Shown piece by piece: positions 47,350 to 56,638 of a DNA stretch of 64,000 nt. The stretch is taken from NCBI RefSeq assembly GCF_009650215.1, contig NZ_CP045851.1:2755001-2819000 (forward strand), given 5' to 3'. The notes beneath the pieces are model-generated. The model was not told the origin of the DNA. It searched no databases and saw only the letters and a list, made by a program, of their open reading frames with translations. How positions within the stretch are numbered: the first letter of the stretch is position 1; every line of letters starts with the position of its first letter. This DNA comes from Actinomarinicola tropica. GTDB taxonomy: Bacteria; Actinomycetota; Acidimicrobiia; Acidimicrobiales; SKKL01. The translations under genes and the position numbers were made by a program.

Positions 47350-49947
47350 GTGACCGCACCGAACCCGACCGCCGCCACCGGTGAGGCCGACCGCTACCGG
47401 CTCCCGCGCACGGTCGTGCCGTCCCACTACGACCTCGTCCTCGAGCCCGACCTCGGTGCTGCGACGTTCACGGGGACGGTCGCGATCGACGTGGAGGTCG
47501 TCGAGCCGGTCGACGAGATCGTGCTCAACGCGCTCGACCTCGAGATCGACAGGGCCACCCTCGTCGGCCCGAACGGCACCCGCCTCGCCGGGTCGGTCAC
47601 CTACGACGCCGACACCGAGCGGGCGCTCATCGACATCGAGGACGCCGCCGCGCCGGGCCGCTGGCGGCTCGAGCTGTCCTTCCGTGGCGAGCTCAACGAC
47701 AAGCTCGTCGGGTTCTACCGCAGCACCTACGTCGACGAGGACGGTGCCACCCAGACGCTGGCGGTCAGCCAGATGGAGTCGACCCACGCCCGGCGGGCCT
47801 TCCCGTGCTTCGACGAACCGGACTTCAAGGCGACGTTCGCCGTCACCCTCGTCGTCGCCGACGGGCTCACCGCGCTGTCGAACGCCGCGGAGATCGCCGA
47901 CGAGCCCACCGACGACGGCCGACGCCGGGTCCGCTTCGCCACCACGATGAAGATGTCGACCTACCTGGTGGCCTTCGTCGTGGGTCCGCTCGAGGTCACC
48001 GAGGCCGTGACCACCCGGGGCGGCGTGCCGATCCGCGTCGCCCATCCGCGCGGCAAGGGCCACCTCGCCCCCTACGCGCTCGACGCCGCCGTCTTCTGCC
48101 TCGACTTCTTCGCCGACTGGTTCGACATCCCGTACCCGGGCGACAAGCTCGACCTCGTCGCCGTCCCCGACTTCGCCTTCGGGGCGATGGAGAACCTCGG
48201 CTGCGTCACCTTCCGCGAGGTGCTCCTCCTCATCGACCCGGAGTCCGCCACCCAGCCCGAGCTGGAGCGCCTCGTCGACGTGGTCGCCCACGAGCTGGCC
48301 CACATGTGGTTCGGCGATCTGGTCACGATGGGCTGGTGGGAGGGCATCTGGCTGAACGAGGCCTTCGCCACGTTCATGGAGATGCTCGCCACCGACGCGT
48401 ACCGGCCCGAGTGGCAGCGCTGGGTGAGCTTCGGACTGTCCCGCACCGCGGCGTTCGACGTCGACGCGCTCGCGGCCACGCGCCCGATCGAGTTCCCGGT
48501 GATCTCCCCCGAGGACGCCGAGGGGATGTTCGACCTCCTCACCTACGAGAAGGGCGCCGCCGTCCTGCGGATGCTCGAGCAGTACCTCGGCCCCGACACC
48601 TTCCGCGACGGCATCCGCCGCTACATCTCCACCCACCAGTACGGGAACACGGTCACCACCGACCTGTGGGACGCCATCGAGGAGTCGAGCGGGGAGCCCG
48701 TGCGACGGATCATGGACAGCTGGATCTACCAGGGCGGCTTCCCGGCCGTCGGCGTCGACCTCGAGCAGGACCGCCACGTCGTGCGCCTCACCCAGCGCCG
48801 GTTCCAGGCGCTCGACCCGAAGGGCTCCGAGCCCGACGCGACCGAGTGGTCCGTCCCCGTGACGCTGCGCGTGGGCCGTGGCGACGAGTCCACGGTCGAG
48901 CGGGTGCTGCTCGAGGGCGACACGACCACCGTCGACCTCGACCGGCCGGCGGACTGGGTCCACGTCAACGTGGACGGCGCCGGCTTCTACCGCGTCCGGT
49001 ACTCGCCGGCGGCGCGCGAGGCGCTGCTCGCCCACCGCGGCCAGCTGGCCGCCATCGAGCGCTACGGGCTCGTCGACGACGCGTGGGCCGCCGTCCTCGC
49101 CGACGAGCTCGACGCGCCCTCGTTCCTCGCTCTCGTCCGCGAGCTCGCCGCCGACGAGGACGACCTCTCGGTCTGGCAGCGGATCGCCGGGGGCCTCGGC
49201 GCCCTCGATCGGCTCGTCCCCGCGCCCGCTCGTGAGGCCTGGACCGCCACCGTCCGCGCCCTCGCCCGCCCGGCGCTCGACCGGATCGGCTGGGAGCCGG
49301 CAGCCGCCGAGGACGAGCGGCACCGCCAGCTGCGCGGCACCCTGGTCAGCCTGCTCGGCACGGTCGGGGCCGACGACGAGGTGGTGGCACGCTCCCGCGC
49401 GCTCCACGACCGGCACCTGGCCGGCGAGAAGGGCCTCGATCCGGCGCTCGTGGCCGCAGCAATCGAGGTGGTCGCCGGATCGGGCACCGCGGAGGACTTC
49501 GATGCCTTCGCCGGCCGCGTCCGGGCCGCGAGCACCCCGCAGGAGGAGGTCCGGTACACCTACGCGCTGGCCGACTTCCCGGGTGCCGAGGAGCTCGACC
49601 GCCTGCTGGCCATGACGCTCACCGACGAGATCCGCACACAGAACGGCGCCTTCGTGCTCCGCCGTGCCCTCCTCAACCGCGAGAACGGACCCCAGGCGTG
49701 GGCATTCGTGCAGTCCCACTGGTCCGAGATCAGCGAGCGCCTGCCCTCGATGTCGATGGTGCGGATGGTCGAGGGCGTCCGGGCGCTGTCCACGCCGGAG
49801 CTCGCCGCCCAGGTCGAGGCGTTCTTCGCCGAGCACCCCCTCCCCCAGGCCACCAAGACCCTCGCACAGCACCTGGAGGCGATGCGGGTCAACGTGGGGG
49901 TGCGGGAGCGCGAGGCCGACCGCATCGCCGCCGCCGTCACCGACTGA
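47350..49947 (+). CDS. pepN: Aminopeptidase N (M1 family)
   Basis: This 865-residue Zn aminopeptidase opens RYRLPRTVVPSHYDLVLEPD. The exopeptidase motif is FAFGAMENLG and the zinc site VVAHELAHMWFGDL (His314, His318) with Glu 18 residues on in IWLNEAFATF. The Tyr transition-state residue is probably in EKGAAVLRMLEQYLGP. A C-terminal ERAP1-like helical domain is complete. It is cytosolic (no signal). GTG 47350 follows GGAGG. Full length for actinobacterial PepN. Confidence 0.95.
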   Translation: MTAPNPTAATGEADRYRLPRTVVPSHYDLVLEPDLGAATFTGTVAIDVEVVEPVDEIVLNALDLEIDRATLVGPNGTRLAGSVTYDADTERALIDIEDAAAPGRWRLELSFRGELNDKLVGFYRSTYVDEDGATQTLAVSQMESTHARRAFPCFDEPDFKATFAVTLVVADGLTALSNAAEIADEPTDDGRRRVRFATTMKMSTYLVAFVVGPLEVTEAVTTRGGVPIRVAHPRGKGHLAPYALDAAVFCLDFFADWFDIPYPGDKLDLVAVPDFAFGAMENLGCVTFREVLLLIDPESATQPELERLVDVVAHELAHMWFGDLVTMGWWEGIWLNEAFATFMEMLATDAYRPEWQRWVSFGLSRTAAFDVDALAATRPIEFPVISPEDAEGMFDLLTYEKGAAVLRMLEQYLGPDTFRDGIRRYISTHQYGNTVTTDLWDAIEESSGEPVRRIMDSWIYQGGFPAVGVDLEQDRHVVRLTQRRFQALDPKGSEPDATEWSVPVTLRVGRGDESTVERVLLEGDTTTVDLDRPADWVHVNVDGAGFYRVRYSPAAREALLAHRGQLAAIERYGLVDDAWAAVLADELDAPSFLALVRELAADEDDLSVWQRIAGGLGALDRLVPAPAREAWTATVRALARPALDRIGWEPAAAEDERHRQLRGTLVSLLGTVGADDEVVARSRALHDRHLAGEKGLDPALVAAAIEVVAGSGTAEDFDAFAGRVRAASTPQEEVRYTYALADFPGAEELDRLLAMTLTDEIRTQNGAFVLRRALLNRENGPQAWAFVQSHWSEISERLPSMSMVRMVEGVRALSTPELAAQVEAFFAEHPLPQATKTLAQHLEAMRVNVGVREREADRIAAAVTD

Positions 49948-49949
49948 GG

Positions 49950-51089
49950 ATGCCCGGGTTCCCTCCCCGGTCGTGGGGTCGACCCCGGGTGGAGGTCGTC
50001 GCCGTCGAGCCGACCGCCCTCCAGGTCACCTGGGTCGGACTGCCGTCGGGCCCGGTCGAGGTGGCGGTCGAGCCCCAGCGGGGCGCGGCGCGCCGGCTCC
50101 TGCGTGACTCCGACGGAGGGCCGGGCGGTGTCGTGGTGGACGACCTGGCCCCCGCCACGCCGCTGGTGCTGCGCGTGGCCGGACGTCGGTTCGACCTGCG
50201 GACACCCCAGCTCCCCGCGGGGGAGGAGCTGTGCCGGTTCGCCACGGTGTCCGACGTCCACCTCGGCAACCCGAGCGTCGGGATCTTCCACACCATGCGC
50301 GAGCGCGACGACCCCGTCGATCCGCACCCCCTCCGCTGCGGGCGCGCCGCGATCCGCGAGGCGCGTGGCTGGGGCGCCGAGCTGCTCGTCGTGAAGGGCG
50401 ACCTCGTCGAGCACGGCCACCCCGAGCAGTGGGACATGGCCGACGCGCTCCTGGCCGATGCCGGCGTCCCGGTGACGTTCGTGCCCGGCAACCACGAGGT
50501 GAAGCGCTCGCCGCGGGCGGAGCGCCGCGACGTCCTCGACGGCGCCGAGGTCGAGCTCGTGCGGGGCGTCGCCCACCGCGACCTGCCCGGTCTCCGCCTC
50601 GTTCTCGTCGACACGACCATCGACGGCCGGGGCCACGGGGCCGTGCGCCACCTCGTCGAGGAGGTCGCCGACGTCGTCGCCGACGCCAGCGGCCCGACCG
50701 TCGTCGCCATGCACCACTACGCCCAGCGCTTCCAGCTGCCCTGGTTCTGGCCGCCGGGCATCCCGGGGCGGGAGGCGCGTCGCTTCCTCGACGCGCTCGT
50801 GCGCGCCAACCCGGCCACGCTCGTCACCTCCGGTCACACCCACCGCAACCGAGCCCGGCGCCACGGTCCGCTCGTCGTCACCGAGGTCGGGTCGACCAAG
50901 GACTTCCCCGGGGTGTGGGGCGGCTACGTCGTGCACGAGGGCGGCATCCGCCAGACGGTCCGACGCACGCTCGACCGCTCCGCCATGGGGTGGACCGAGT
51001 ACACCCGGCGAGCGGTCGGGGGCATCTGGGGGAGGTGGTCGATGGGCGACCTCGACGACCGCTGCATCTCCCACGACTGGGACCGCTGA
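49950..51089 (+). CDS. Metallophosphoesterase with N-terminal beta domain
   Basis: This 379-residue calcineurin-like phosphoesterase opens with about 85 residues of a fibronectin-III-like domain (VEVVAVEPTALQVTWVGLPS). The di-metal site is then TVSDVHLGN, VVKGDLVEHG, VPGNHE, MHHYAQ and TSGHTHRNR, all five motifs intact. This layout resembles purple-acid-phosphatase-like or 3-prime,5-prime-cAMP phosphodiesterase-like proteins but with no signal peptide. The substrate is unknown. The ATG is two bases after the pepN stop, so translation is probably coupled. Confidence 0.88.
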   Translation: MPGFPPRSWGRPRVEVVAVEPTALQVTWVGLPSGPVEVAVEPQRGAARRLLRDSDGGPGGVVVDDLAPATPLVLRVAGRRFDLRTPQLPAGEELCRFATVSDVHLGNPSVGIFHTMRERDDPVDPHPLRCGRAAIREARGWGAELLVVKGDLVEHGHPEQWDMADALLADAGVPVTFVPGNHEVKRSPRAERRDVLDGAEVELVRGVAHRDLPGLRLVLVDTTIDGRGHGAVRHLVEEVADVVADASGPTVVAMHHYAQRFQLPWFWPPGIPGREARRFLDALVRANPATLVTSGHTHRNRARRHGPLVVTEVGSTKDFPGVWGGYVVHEGGIRQTVRRTLDRSAMGWTEYTRRAVGGIWGRWSMGDLDDRCISHDWDR

Positions 51090-51107
51090 GCGCGGCAGAC
51101 TCCCCTC

Positions 51108-51491
51108 ATGGGCACGCATCCCCGGATGTACAGCGACGACGACCTGTACCTCGCCGAGCTGCGCGAGGTCTGCCTCGCCTTCCCCGAGTCGGTCGAGGTC
51201 GAGGCGTGGGGCTGGCCGACCTTCCGGGCCGGCAAGAAGATCTTCGCCCTGTTCGCCTCGGGCCGAGCCGACGGCACCTTCGGCGTGATCTTCAAGCCGG
51301 AAGAGGACGAGCGACCGGCTCTGGTCGACGATCCGCGGTTCTTCGCCCCGCCGTACTGGGGCCCCAGCGGGTGGCTGGAGCTCGAGCTCGACGCCGCGCC
51401 GGTGGACTGGGACGAGGTGCGGGAGCTGGCCGAGGGGTCCTACCGCCAGGTGGCGCTCACGCGGATGGTGAAGGCTCTCGACGCGCGCTGA
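51108..51491 (+). CDS. MmcQ/YjbR family DNA-binding-fold protein
   Basis: This 127-residue protein has a CyaY-like fold. Family features are LREVCLAFPESVEVEAWGWP, TFRAGKKIFALFASGRADGT and FFAPPYWGPSGWLELELDAA. The C-terminal helix VRELAEGSYRQVALTRMVKA is conserved. Function is not established in any member. CAGACT six bases before the ATG may give a leaderless transcript. Confidence 0.9.
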   Translation: MGTHPRMYSDDDLYLAELREVCLAFPESVEVEAWGWPTFRAGKKIFALFASGRADGTFGVIFKPEEDERPALVDDPRFFAPPYWGPSGWLELELDAAPVDWDEVRELAEGSYRQVALTRMVKALDAR

Positions 51492-51498
51492 GCGCCCG

Positions 51499-52692
51499 TC
51501 ACCCGTCGAGGGCGATGGCCTCGTCCCAACCGATGCCGTCGGCGAGGCGAAGGCGCCACCGGTTGAGGGGCGCTGGCCGGTTGACGCCGAACACCCCGCG
51601 CAGCTCGCCGTCGCGGCCGATCAGCGCGACCACGCGCCCCTCCTCGAGCGACCCCTCGACCACGTGGACGTCGTCGTCGGGACGGCACCGGCCGGCCAGC
51701 TGGATCTTGCGGTCGTACTGATCGGACCAGAACCACGGCACCGGCGCGAACGCGCTGCCGTCGTCACCGGCCAGGAGACGGCGCGCCGCGTGGGCACCCA
51801 TCTCGACCGCGTTGTCCCAGTGCTCGACCCGGACGAGGCCGTACCGGGGGTGGTCCCACCGCGCCACGTCGCCTGCGGCCACCACGCCGGGCGCGGCCAG
51901 GGTGGTGGCGTCGCACACGACGCCGTCGTCGAGCGTGAGGCCCGACCCCTCGAGCCAGGCGGTGTTCGGGGCCACACCGATGCCCACGACGACGACGTCG
52001 GCCTCGACGACGACGCCGTCGGCGAGTCGGACGCCGGCCACCCGACCCCGAGCCTCCCGCTCGACGCCCTCGACCCCGGTGGAGAGGCGCATGTCGACGT
52101 CGTGCGTCCGGTGCAGCTCGGCGCACCACGCGGCGAGCGGCGGGGGCAGCACGCGCGACAGGGGCATCGGCAGGGCCTCGACGATCGTGACCGCGAGCCC
52201 CCGCTCCCGGCAGCTCGCCGCCACCTCGGCACCGATGAAGCCGGCCCCGACCACGAGCACGCGACGGGGTGCGGCGTCGAGGTCGGCGCGCAGCGCCCGG
52301 GCGTCGGCGAGGGTGCGGAGGACGTGCACGCCCTCGATGCCGTCGATGCCAGGGAGACGCCGGGCCGCCGCGCCGCACGCCAGGACGACGCCGTCGGCCA
52401 CGATGCGCTCACCGTCGTCGAGCTCCACGGCGCGATCAGCTACGTCCAACGCCACCGCCCGTCGGCCTCGGCGCCACGTCAGGTCGAGCTGGTCGACGTC
52501 GCGCACCGCCGGCCGCACGGCGTCGGTGGGGTCCTCACCCGTGAGGTACGCCTTCGACAGGGGTGGGCGGTCGTAGGGCTCGTCGGGCTCCTCGCCGACG
52601 ACGACGATCCGCCCGTCGAACCCCTCGCGTCGCAACGTCTGCGCGGCGCGCATCCCGGCCAGGGAGGCGCCGACGACGGTGATGGAGTCCAG
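51499..52692 (-). CDS. FAD-dependent ferredoxin reductase, non-canonical (CTG) start
   Basis: This 397-residue NAD(P)H:ferredoxin oxidoreductase is of the class feeding cytochrome P450 or dioxygenase systems. The FAD-binding GxSxxG is ITVVGASLAGMRAAQTLRRE, the second dinucleotide motif RVLVVGAGFIGAEVAASCRE, and the FAD Asp lies in VVAAGDVARWDH. The first ATG (52653) would cut through the FAD motif. Upstream of the motif the frame reaches the ferredoxin TAG after only four codons more, leaving CTG 52692 as the sole plausible start. The frame is continuous with ferredoxin, so readthrough fusion is an alternative. Confidence 0.88.
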   Translation of the reverse strand: MDSITVVGASLAGMRAAQTLRREGFDGRIVVVGEEPDEPYDRPPLSKAYLTGEDPTDAVRPAVRDVDQLDLTWRRGRRAVALDVADRAVELDDGERIVADGVVLACGAAARRLPGIDGIEGVHVLRTLADARALRADLDAAPRRVLVVGAGFIGAEVAASCRERGLAVTIVEALPMPLSRVLPPPLAAWCAELHRTHDVDMRLSTGVEGVEREARGRVAGVRLADGVVVEADVVVVGIGVAPNTAWLEGSGLTLDDGVVCDATTLAAPGVVAAGDVARWDHPRYGLVRVEHWDNAVEMGAHAARRLLAGDDGSAFAPVPWFWSDQYDRKIQLAGRCRPDDDVHVVEGSLEEGRVVALIGRDGELRGVFGVNRPAPLNRWRLRLADGIGWDEAIALDG

Positions 52693-52701
52693 GGCGGGCG
52701 C

Positions 52702-52902
52702 CTACAGCTCGGCGATCGAGATCGCCTGCTTGGGGCAGCGGTCGACCGCCTCCTGGACGGCCGGGCGCCGCTCCTCCGCGGGCGTCTCGTCGAGGACGTA
52801 GAGGTAGTCGTCGTCCCGCACCTCGAAGATGTCCGGCGCGATCGCCATGCACACGGCGTTGCTCTCGCACTTGTCGAAGTCGACCACGACCTTGAACCCC
52901 AC
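52702..52902 (-). CDS. [3Fe-4S]/[4Fe-4S] ferredoxin, P450-associated type
   Basis: This 66-residue electron carrier opens FKVVVDFDKCESNAVCMAIA (Cys-x5-Cys with Ala at the position that lacks the fourth Cys), then PDIFEV, and carries the final Cys-Pro in RCPKQAISIAEL. This is the standard single-cluster ferredoxin of actinobacterial P450 systems. GTG 52902 has GGGGAG upstream. The TAG stop is in frame with the reductase gene. No P450 gene is in the window. Confidence 0.93.
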   Translation of the reverse strand: MGFKVVVDFDKCESNAVCMAIAPDIFEVRDDDYLYVLDETPAEERRPAVQEAVDRCPKQAISIAEL

Positions 52903-52909
52903 GGCTCCC

Positions 52910-53404
52910 CTACCTCTCGTCGGCGTCGGCGCCATCTTGGCCCATGGAACCGTCGGAGGTGGCGCCATCGCCGCCACCGGTGCCGTTCGGCGCGGTCGTC
53001 GAGGTCGAGGTGGACGTCGACGTGACCGACGGGCGCGCGCACTCCTGCTTCACGAACGCGTCCACCGCAGCGCGGGCCGCGACGTGCTCGTCGCTGAAGC
53101 GCACCTCGAACTCGAGCGCGAGGGCGTCGGGGTCGTCGGCGTCGTGGTCCTCGAGCCGCTCCGCGAGGTCGCGCAGCACCGCGACGTCGTCCTCGAGCCG
53201 GGCGGGTGCCAGCTCCTCCATCCGCCGCAGCACCCCGGCACCGGCCTCCGACACCGGGGCGTTCTCGTCGGCGAGCCGGCAGAACGACGCCTCGTCGGCG
53301 GCGTCGTCTCCGCCGTCGTCGTCGCCGGAGCACGACGCGAGCAGGGCGGCCGCGACCACGCACGCTCCCACGCGCCGCACGACGCGGGACCTTCCCGGCC
53401 GCAT
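52910..53404 (-). CDS. Hypothetical lipoprotein (164 aa)
   Basis: I do not recognise the folded part. The lipoprotein signal peptide is RRVGACVVAAALLASCSGDD, lipidated Cys25, followed by an Asp-rich linker. A helical domain of about 85 residues (FCRLADENAPVSEAGAGVLR, MEELAPARLEDDVAVLRDLA, VKQECARP) contains two Cys that could form a disulfide. The tail is Thr/Ser/Gly-rich and disordered. It is coupled to the upstream amidase by TGATG and followed seven bases later by ferredoxin. Confidence 0.85.
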   Translation of the reverse strand: MRPGRSRVVRRVGACVVAAALLASCSGDDDGGDDAADEASFCRLADENAPVSEAGAGVLRRMEELAPARLEDDVAVLRDLAERLEDHDADDPDALALEFEVRFSDEHVAARAAVDAFVKQECARPSVTSTSTSTSTTAPNGTGGGDGATSDGSMGQDGADADER

Positions 53405-54579
53405 CAGACGAGGAACGCGGCGAGGTCGAGGAGCAGCTCGTCCGCCCCCGGCCCGGCCATGACCCCCAACCCCACCGGCAGTCCGTCCACCTGGGCGAGG
53501 GGGAGGGAGATCTGCGGTGCCCGGGCGAGGGGCGAGATGACGCTGAACGTCATCAGGCGGCCGCGCACCTCGCTGGCCGCCGCGGGATCGAGGTCGAGGG
53601 GCGGCGCCACGCCGGGCGTCGTCGGCACGATCATGACCGCCCCGCCCGAGAGGAGCTCCCACACCCGTTCGGTGAGCAGCGCCGCCACGCGCTCGGCCTC
53701 GGCCTCCTGCTCGGCGCCGACCGACGCCGCCTCCTCCCACCGCTGCGCCGTCGTCGGCCCGAACCGCGGGTGCATCCGCTCGATCCAGTGCCGGTTGGTG
53801 CGCCAGGCGTCGGCCCGCTGGAGGGTGCGGAAGGTGTCGGCCCACTGCTCGGCCTCGCCCATCCCCCAGAACCGGGTGGGCTCCGGTGTGCGCAGCAGGG
53901 CCATGCTCACCCGGCCGATGGCGTCGGCGAGCGCGTCGGCCACCCCCGGATCGCACATCTCGAACATGTCCTCGGCGACCAGGAGCTGGGTGATCCGCCC
54001 CCGACGGCGCCCGGTGCCGAGGAGCGCCTCGCCGACCCGGCGGGCGACCTGTCCGTCGCGGGCCAGCCACCCGACGGTGTCGAACCGCGGCGCGAGCGGC
54101 GCCACGCCCTCGATCGGCACCCGTCCGTGGGTCGGCCGCATGCCGATCACGCCGCAGTAGGAGGCGGGGACCCGCACCGAGCCGGCGGTGTCGGTGCCGA
54201 GCGCCACGTCGACGAGACCGGAGGCCACGGCGACCGCCGAGCCGCTCGACGACCCTCCCGGGTCGCGCGTGGGGTCCGCGGGGTTGATCGGCGTGCCGTA
54301 GTGCTCGTTGACCCCCGACAGGGAGTAGGCGGACTCGGCGGTGTGCGTCTTGCCGACGCAGGTGGCGCCGGCGTCGAGGAGCCGCTGCACCGCGGTCGCG
54401 TGCATGGGCGCCGGCTCCGCGGCGGCGAGGAGGTCGGGGTTCCCGACGCCGGTTCGCTGGCCGGCCACGTCGATCATGTCCTTGACGGCGAACGTGCGGC
54501 CGCTGAGCGGCCGGTTCGGGGCCCCGGGGACCAGCTCGTCGGGCCCCACGATGAAGGGGCCCGTCGTGCGGGCGTGCAT
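53404..54579 (-). CDS. Amidase signature family enzyme
   Basis: This 391-residue amidase has a Ser-cisSer-Lys triad visible as TFAVKDMIDVAG (Lys), RDPGGSSSGSAVAVASG (cis-Ser) and LGTDTAGSVRVPASYCG (nucleophile Ser). It is shorter than GatA (about 480) and has no gatC or gatB beside it, so it is not the glutaminyl-tRNA amidotransferase. The substrate is unknown. ATG 54579 follows AAGGAGAGG by eight bases; a GTG eight codons upstream is less likely. It heads the operon with lipoprotein, ferredoxin and reductase. Confidence 0.9.
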   Translation of the reverse strand: MHARTTGPFIVGPDELVPGAPNRPLSGRTFAVKDMIDVAGQRTGVGNPDLLAAAEPAPMHATAVQRLLDAGATCVGKTHTAESAYSLSGVNEHYGTPINPADPTRDPGGSSSGSAVAVASGLVDVALGTDTAGSVRVPASYCGVIGMRPTHGRVPIEGVAPLAPRFDTVGWLARDGQVARRVGEALLGTGRRRGRITQLLVAEDMFEMCDPGVADALADAIGRVSMALLRTPEPTRFWGMGEAEQWADTFRTLQRADAWRTNRHWIERMHPRFGPTTAQRWEEAASVGAEQEAEAERVAALLTERVWELLSGGAVMIVPTTPGVAPPLDLDPAAASEVRGRLMTFSVISPLARAPQISLPLAQVDGLPVGLGVMAGPGADELLLDLAAFLV

Positions 54580-54672
54580 GAGGACCTCTCCTTCCCGTGT
54601 CACGTCCTACGGTCTAGCGCCTCGACCCGCCGACGGGGTGCAGTCCGGCGAACGGCCTGGTTCAATCGAGGC

Positions 54673-55629
54673 ATGAGCGTCCGAGCCCCGATGCGCCCGC
54701 CGAAGTCGAACGAGGCCTGCTGGTGCGGCAGCGGCAACAAGTTCAAGCGGTGCCACGGTCGACCCGACGCCCGCATCCGCCCGGGGACGCTCAGCCCCAC
54801 CCGTGAGGTGCCCGACCACATCGAGCGCCCGCCGTACGCCGCGAGCGGCCAGGCGGTCCGCCGAGCCGAGCCCCGCGTGAAGAGCCCGGACGTCATCGAG
54901 CGGATGCGTCGCACCGGCCGCACTGCGGCCGAGGTGCTCGCCGCCACCGCCGCCCACGTCCGACCGGGCATCACCACCGACGAGCTCGACGCCATCGCCC
55001 ACGCCGAGGCCGTCGCCCGCGACGCCTACCCGAGCCCGCTCAACTACAACGGCTTCCCCAAGTCGCTGTGCACCTCGATCAACGAGGTCATCTGCCACGG
55101 GATCCCCGACGACCGCCCGCTGAGCGACGGCGACATCGTCAACCTCGACGTCACGGTGTTCCGCGAGGGCGTGCACGGCGACACCGACGCCACGTTCCTC
55201 GTCGGCGACGTCGATCCCGAGTCCCGCCGGCTCGTCCGGGTCACGCGCGAGTCGATGGAGCGGGGCATCGCCGCGGTCCGACCGGGGCGGCCGATCTCCG
55301 ACATCGGTGCCGCCATCCAGGAGCACGCGGAGGCCGAGGGGTTCGGCGTCGTGCGGGACTTCATCGGCCACGGCATCGGCGAGCAGTTCCACACCGACCT
55401 GCAGATCCCCCACTACTTCTCGCCGCACGCCACGACGGTGATGGAGCCGGGCATGACGTTCACGATCGAGCCGATGATCACGATGGGGTCGTACCGGTTC
55501 AACCTGTGGCCCGACGGGTGGACGGCGGTCACCTCCGACGGCCTCCGGACCGCCCAGTTCGAGCACACGATCCTCGTCACCGACGACGGCGCGGAGATCC
55601 TCACGCTCACCGGCGAGGACCAGGCCTAA
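54673..55629 (+). CDS. map: Methionine aminopeptidase with N-terminal SEC-C zinc motif
   Basis: This 318-residue type I MetAP opens with a SEC-C zinc-binding module (ACWCGSGNKFKRCHGRP), then a linker. The pita-bread catalytic domain starts near residue 75. Metal ligands are in VNLDVTVFREGVHGDTDATF (Asp pair), FIGHGIGEQFHTD (His), FTIEPMI (Glu) and QFEHTILV (Glu). It removes initiator Met from nascent chains; SEC-C probably aids ribosome contact. It overlaps convergent tsaC by three bases. Confidence 0.95.
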   Translation: MSVRAPMRPPKSNEACWCGSGNKFKRCHGRPDARIRPGTLSPTREVPDHIERPPYAASGQAVRRAEPRVKSPDVIERMRRTGRTAAEVLAATAAHVRPGITTDELDAIAHAEAVARDAYPSPLNYNGFPKSLCTSINEVICHGIPDDRPLSDGDIVNLDVTVFREGVHGDTDATFLVGDVDPESRRLVRVTRESMERGIAAVRPGRPISDIGAAIQEHAEAEGFGVVRDFIGHGIGEQFHTDLQIPHYFSPHATTVMEPGMTFTIEPMITMGSYRFNLWPDGWTAVTSDGLRTAQFEHTILVTDDGAEILTLTGEDQA

Positions 55630-56615
55630 CCCGTCCCGGCGGACCCCGCCGCGGCGCGACGCAGGCGGTCGCGCACCGCGGCGCCGATGCCGTCGCCGGG
55701 CGGCGGGACGACCACGAGCACGTCGACGCCGCGCCGATCGGCCTCCCGCAGCCGGGCGTAGAGCACGCGCGCGTACGCCGCGGGTCCTCCGGCCGCGTCG
55801 AGCTGCTCGACCGGCGGCAACAGGCCGGGGATCAGGTCCGGCGCGAGCACGGCGACGGACCGGCCGTCGCGGACGTGGGGTGCCACGACCCTGGCCACCT
55901 CACCCGGCGCCACCGCGGGGTCGAGCACGACGACGCGGGCGTCGGGGGCGTAGTGGGCGGCGAGCATCCCCGGGGCCACCGGCTCGGCCGCGTCGCCGGC
56001 GGCCTCGGCGTCGGGCAGGTCCTCGCGGAGCTCGGCGAGCGTCACCTGGCCGGCACGCAGGAGCCGGGGCACCCCGCCGGAGAGGTCGACGATCGTCGAC
56101 TCGATCCCGACCGTGCACGGGCCACCGTCGAGCACGAGGTCGACGGCGTCGCCGAGCTCGGCCACGACGTCGGCGGCGCTCGTCGGGCTGACCCGCCCGA
56201 AGCGGTTCGCGGACGGGGCGACGACCCCGTCGCCGAGCTCGGCCAGCAGCGCGTGGGCGAGGGGGTGGGCGGGCGCGCGCAGGGCGACGGTGTCCCGCCC
56301 GCCCGTCACCACGTCGGCCACGGCGTCGGAGCGGCGCAGGAGGATCGTCAGCGGCCCGGGCCAGTGACGCGCCGCCAGGACCCGCGCCGCCGGCGGGACG
56401 TCACGGGCGAACCGGTCGAGGTCGTCGACGCCGGCGACGTGGACGATCAGAGGGTGGTCCGTCGGACGTCCCTTGGCCCGGAACACCCGGGCGACCGCCT
56501 CGGGGAGGCTCACGAGGGCAGCGAGGCCGTACACGGTCTCGGTCGGGAGCCCGACGAGACCTCCCGAGCGGAGGATGCTCGCCGCCGCGTGGACGTCAGT
56601 GCCGATCTTCGTCAT
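55626..56615 (-). CDS. tsaC: L-threonylcarbamoyladenylate synthase (YrdC/Sua5)
   Basis: This 329-residue enzyme forms threonylcarbamoyl-AMP for t6A37 tRNA modification. The YrdC domain opens AASILRSGGLVGLPTETVYG, carries KxR in FRAKGRPTDHPLIVHV, and SxN in VAPSANRFGRVSPTSA. A C-terminal Sua5 domain of about 120 residues follows (ARVVVLDPAVAPGEVARVVA). This is the long Sua5-type, not the short TsaC of E. coli. The start is a clear ATG at 56615; a tRNA gene lies just upstream. Confidence 0.94.
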   Translation of the reverse strand: MTKIGTDVHAAASILRSGGLVGLPTETVYGLAALVSLPEAVARVFRAKGRPTDHPLIVHVAGVDDLDRFARDVPPAARVLAARHWPGPLTILLRRSDAVADVVTGGRDTVALRAPAHPLAHALLAELGDGVVAPSANRFGRVSPTSAADVVAELGDAVDLVLDGGPCTVGIESTIVDLSGGVPRLLRAGQVTLAELREDLPDAEAAGDAAEPVAPGMLAAHYAPDARVVVLDPAVAPGEVARVVAPHVRDGRSVAVLAPDLIPGLLPPVEQLDAAGGPAAYARVLYARLREADRRGVDVLVVVPPPGDGIGAAVRDRLRRAAAGSAGTG

Positions 56616-56638
56616 GACGATCCACGGGCGGGCGGAGG

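Noticed and set aside
52653-52653. ATG 52653 as the ferredoxin-reductase start
   Set aside because: It would delete the first strand and the GxSxxG of the FAD-binding fold, which is encoded intact just upstream in the same frame.
53404-54579. gatA (glutamyl-tRNA amidotransferase subunit A)
   Set aside because: The protein is about 90 residues shorter than GatA and has no gatC or gatB neighbours. It is called only as an amidase-signature enzyme.
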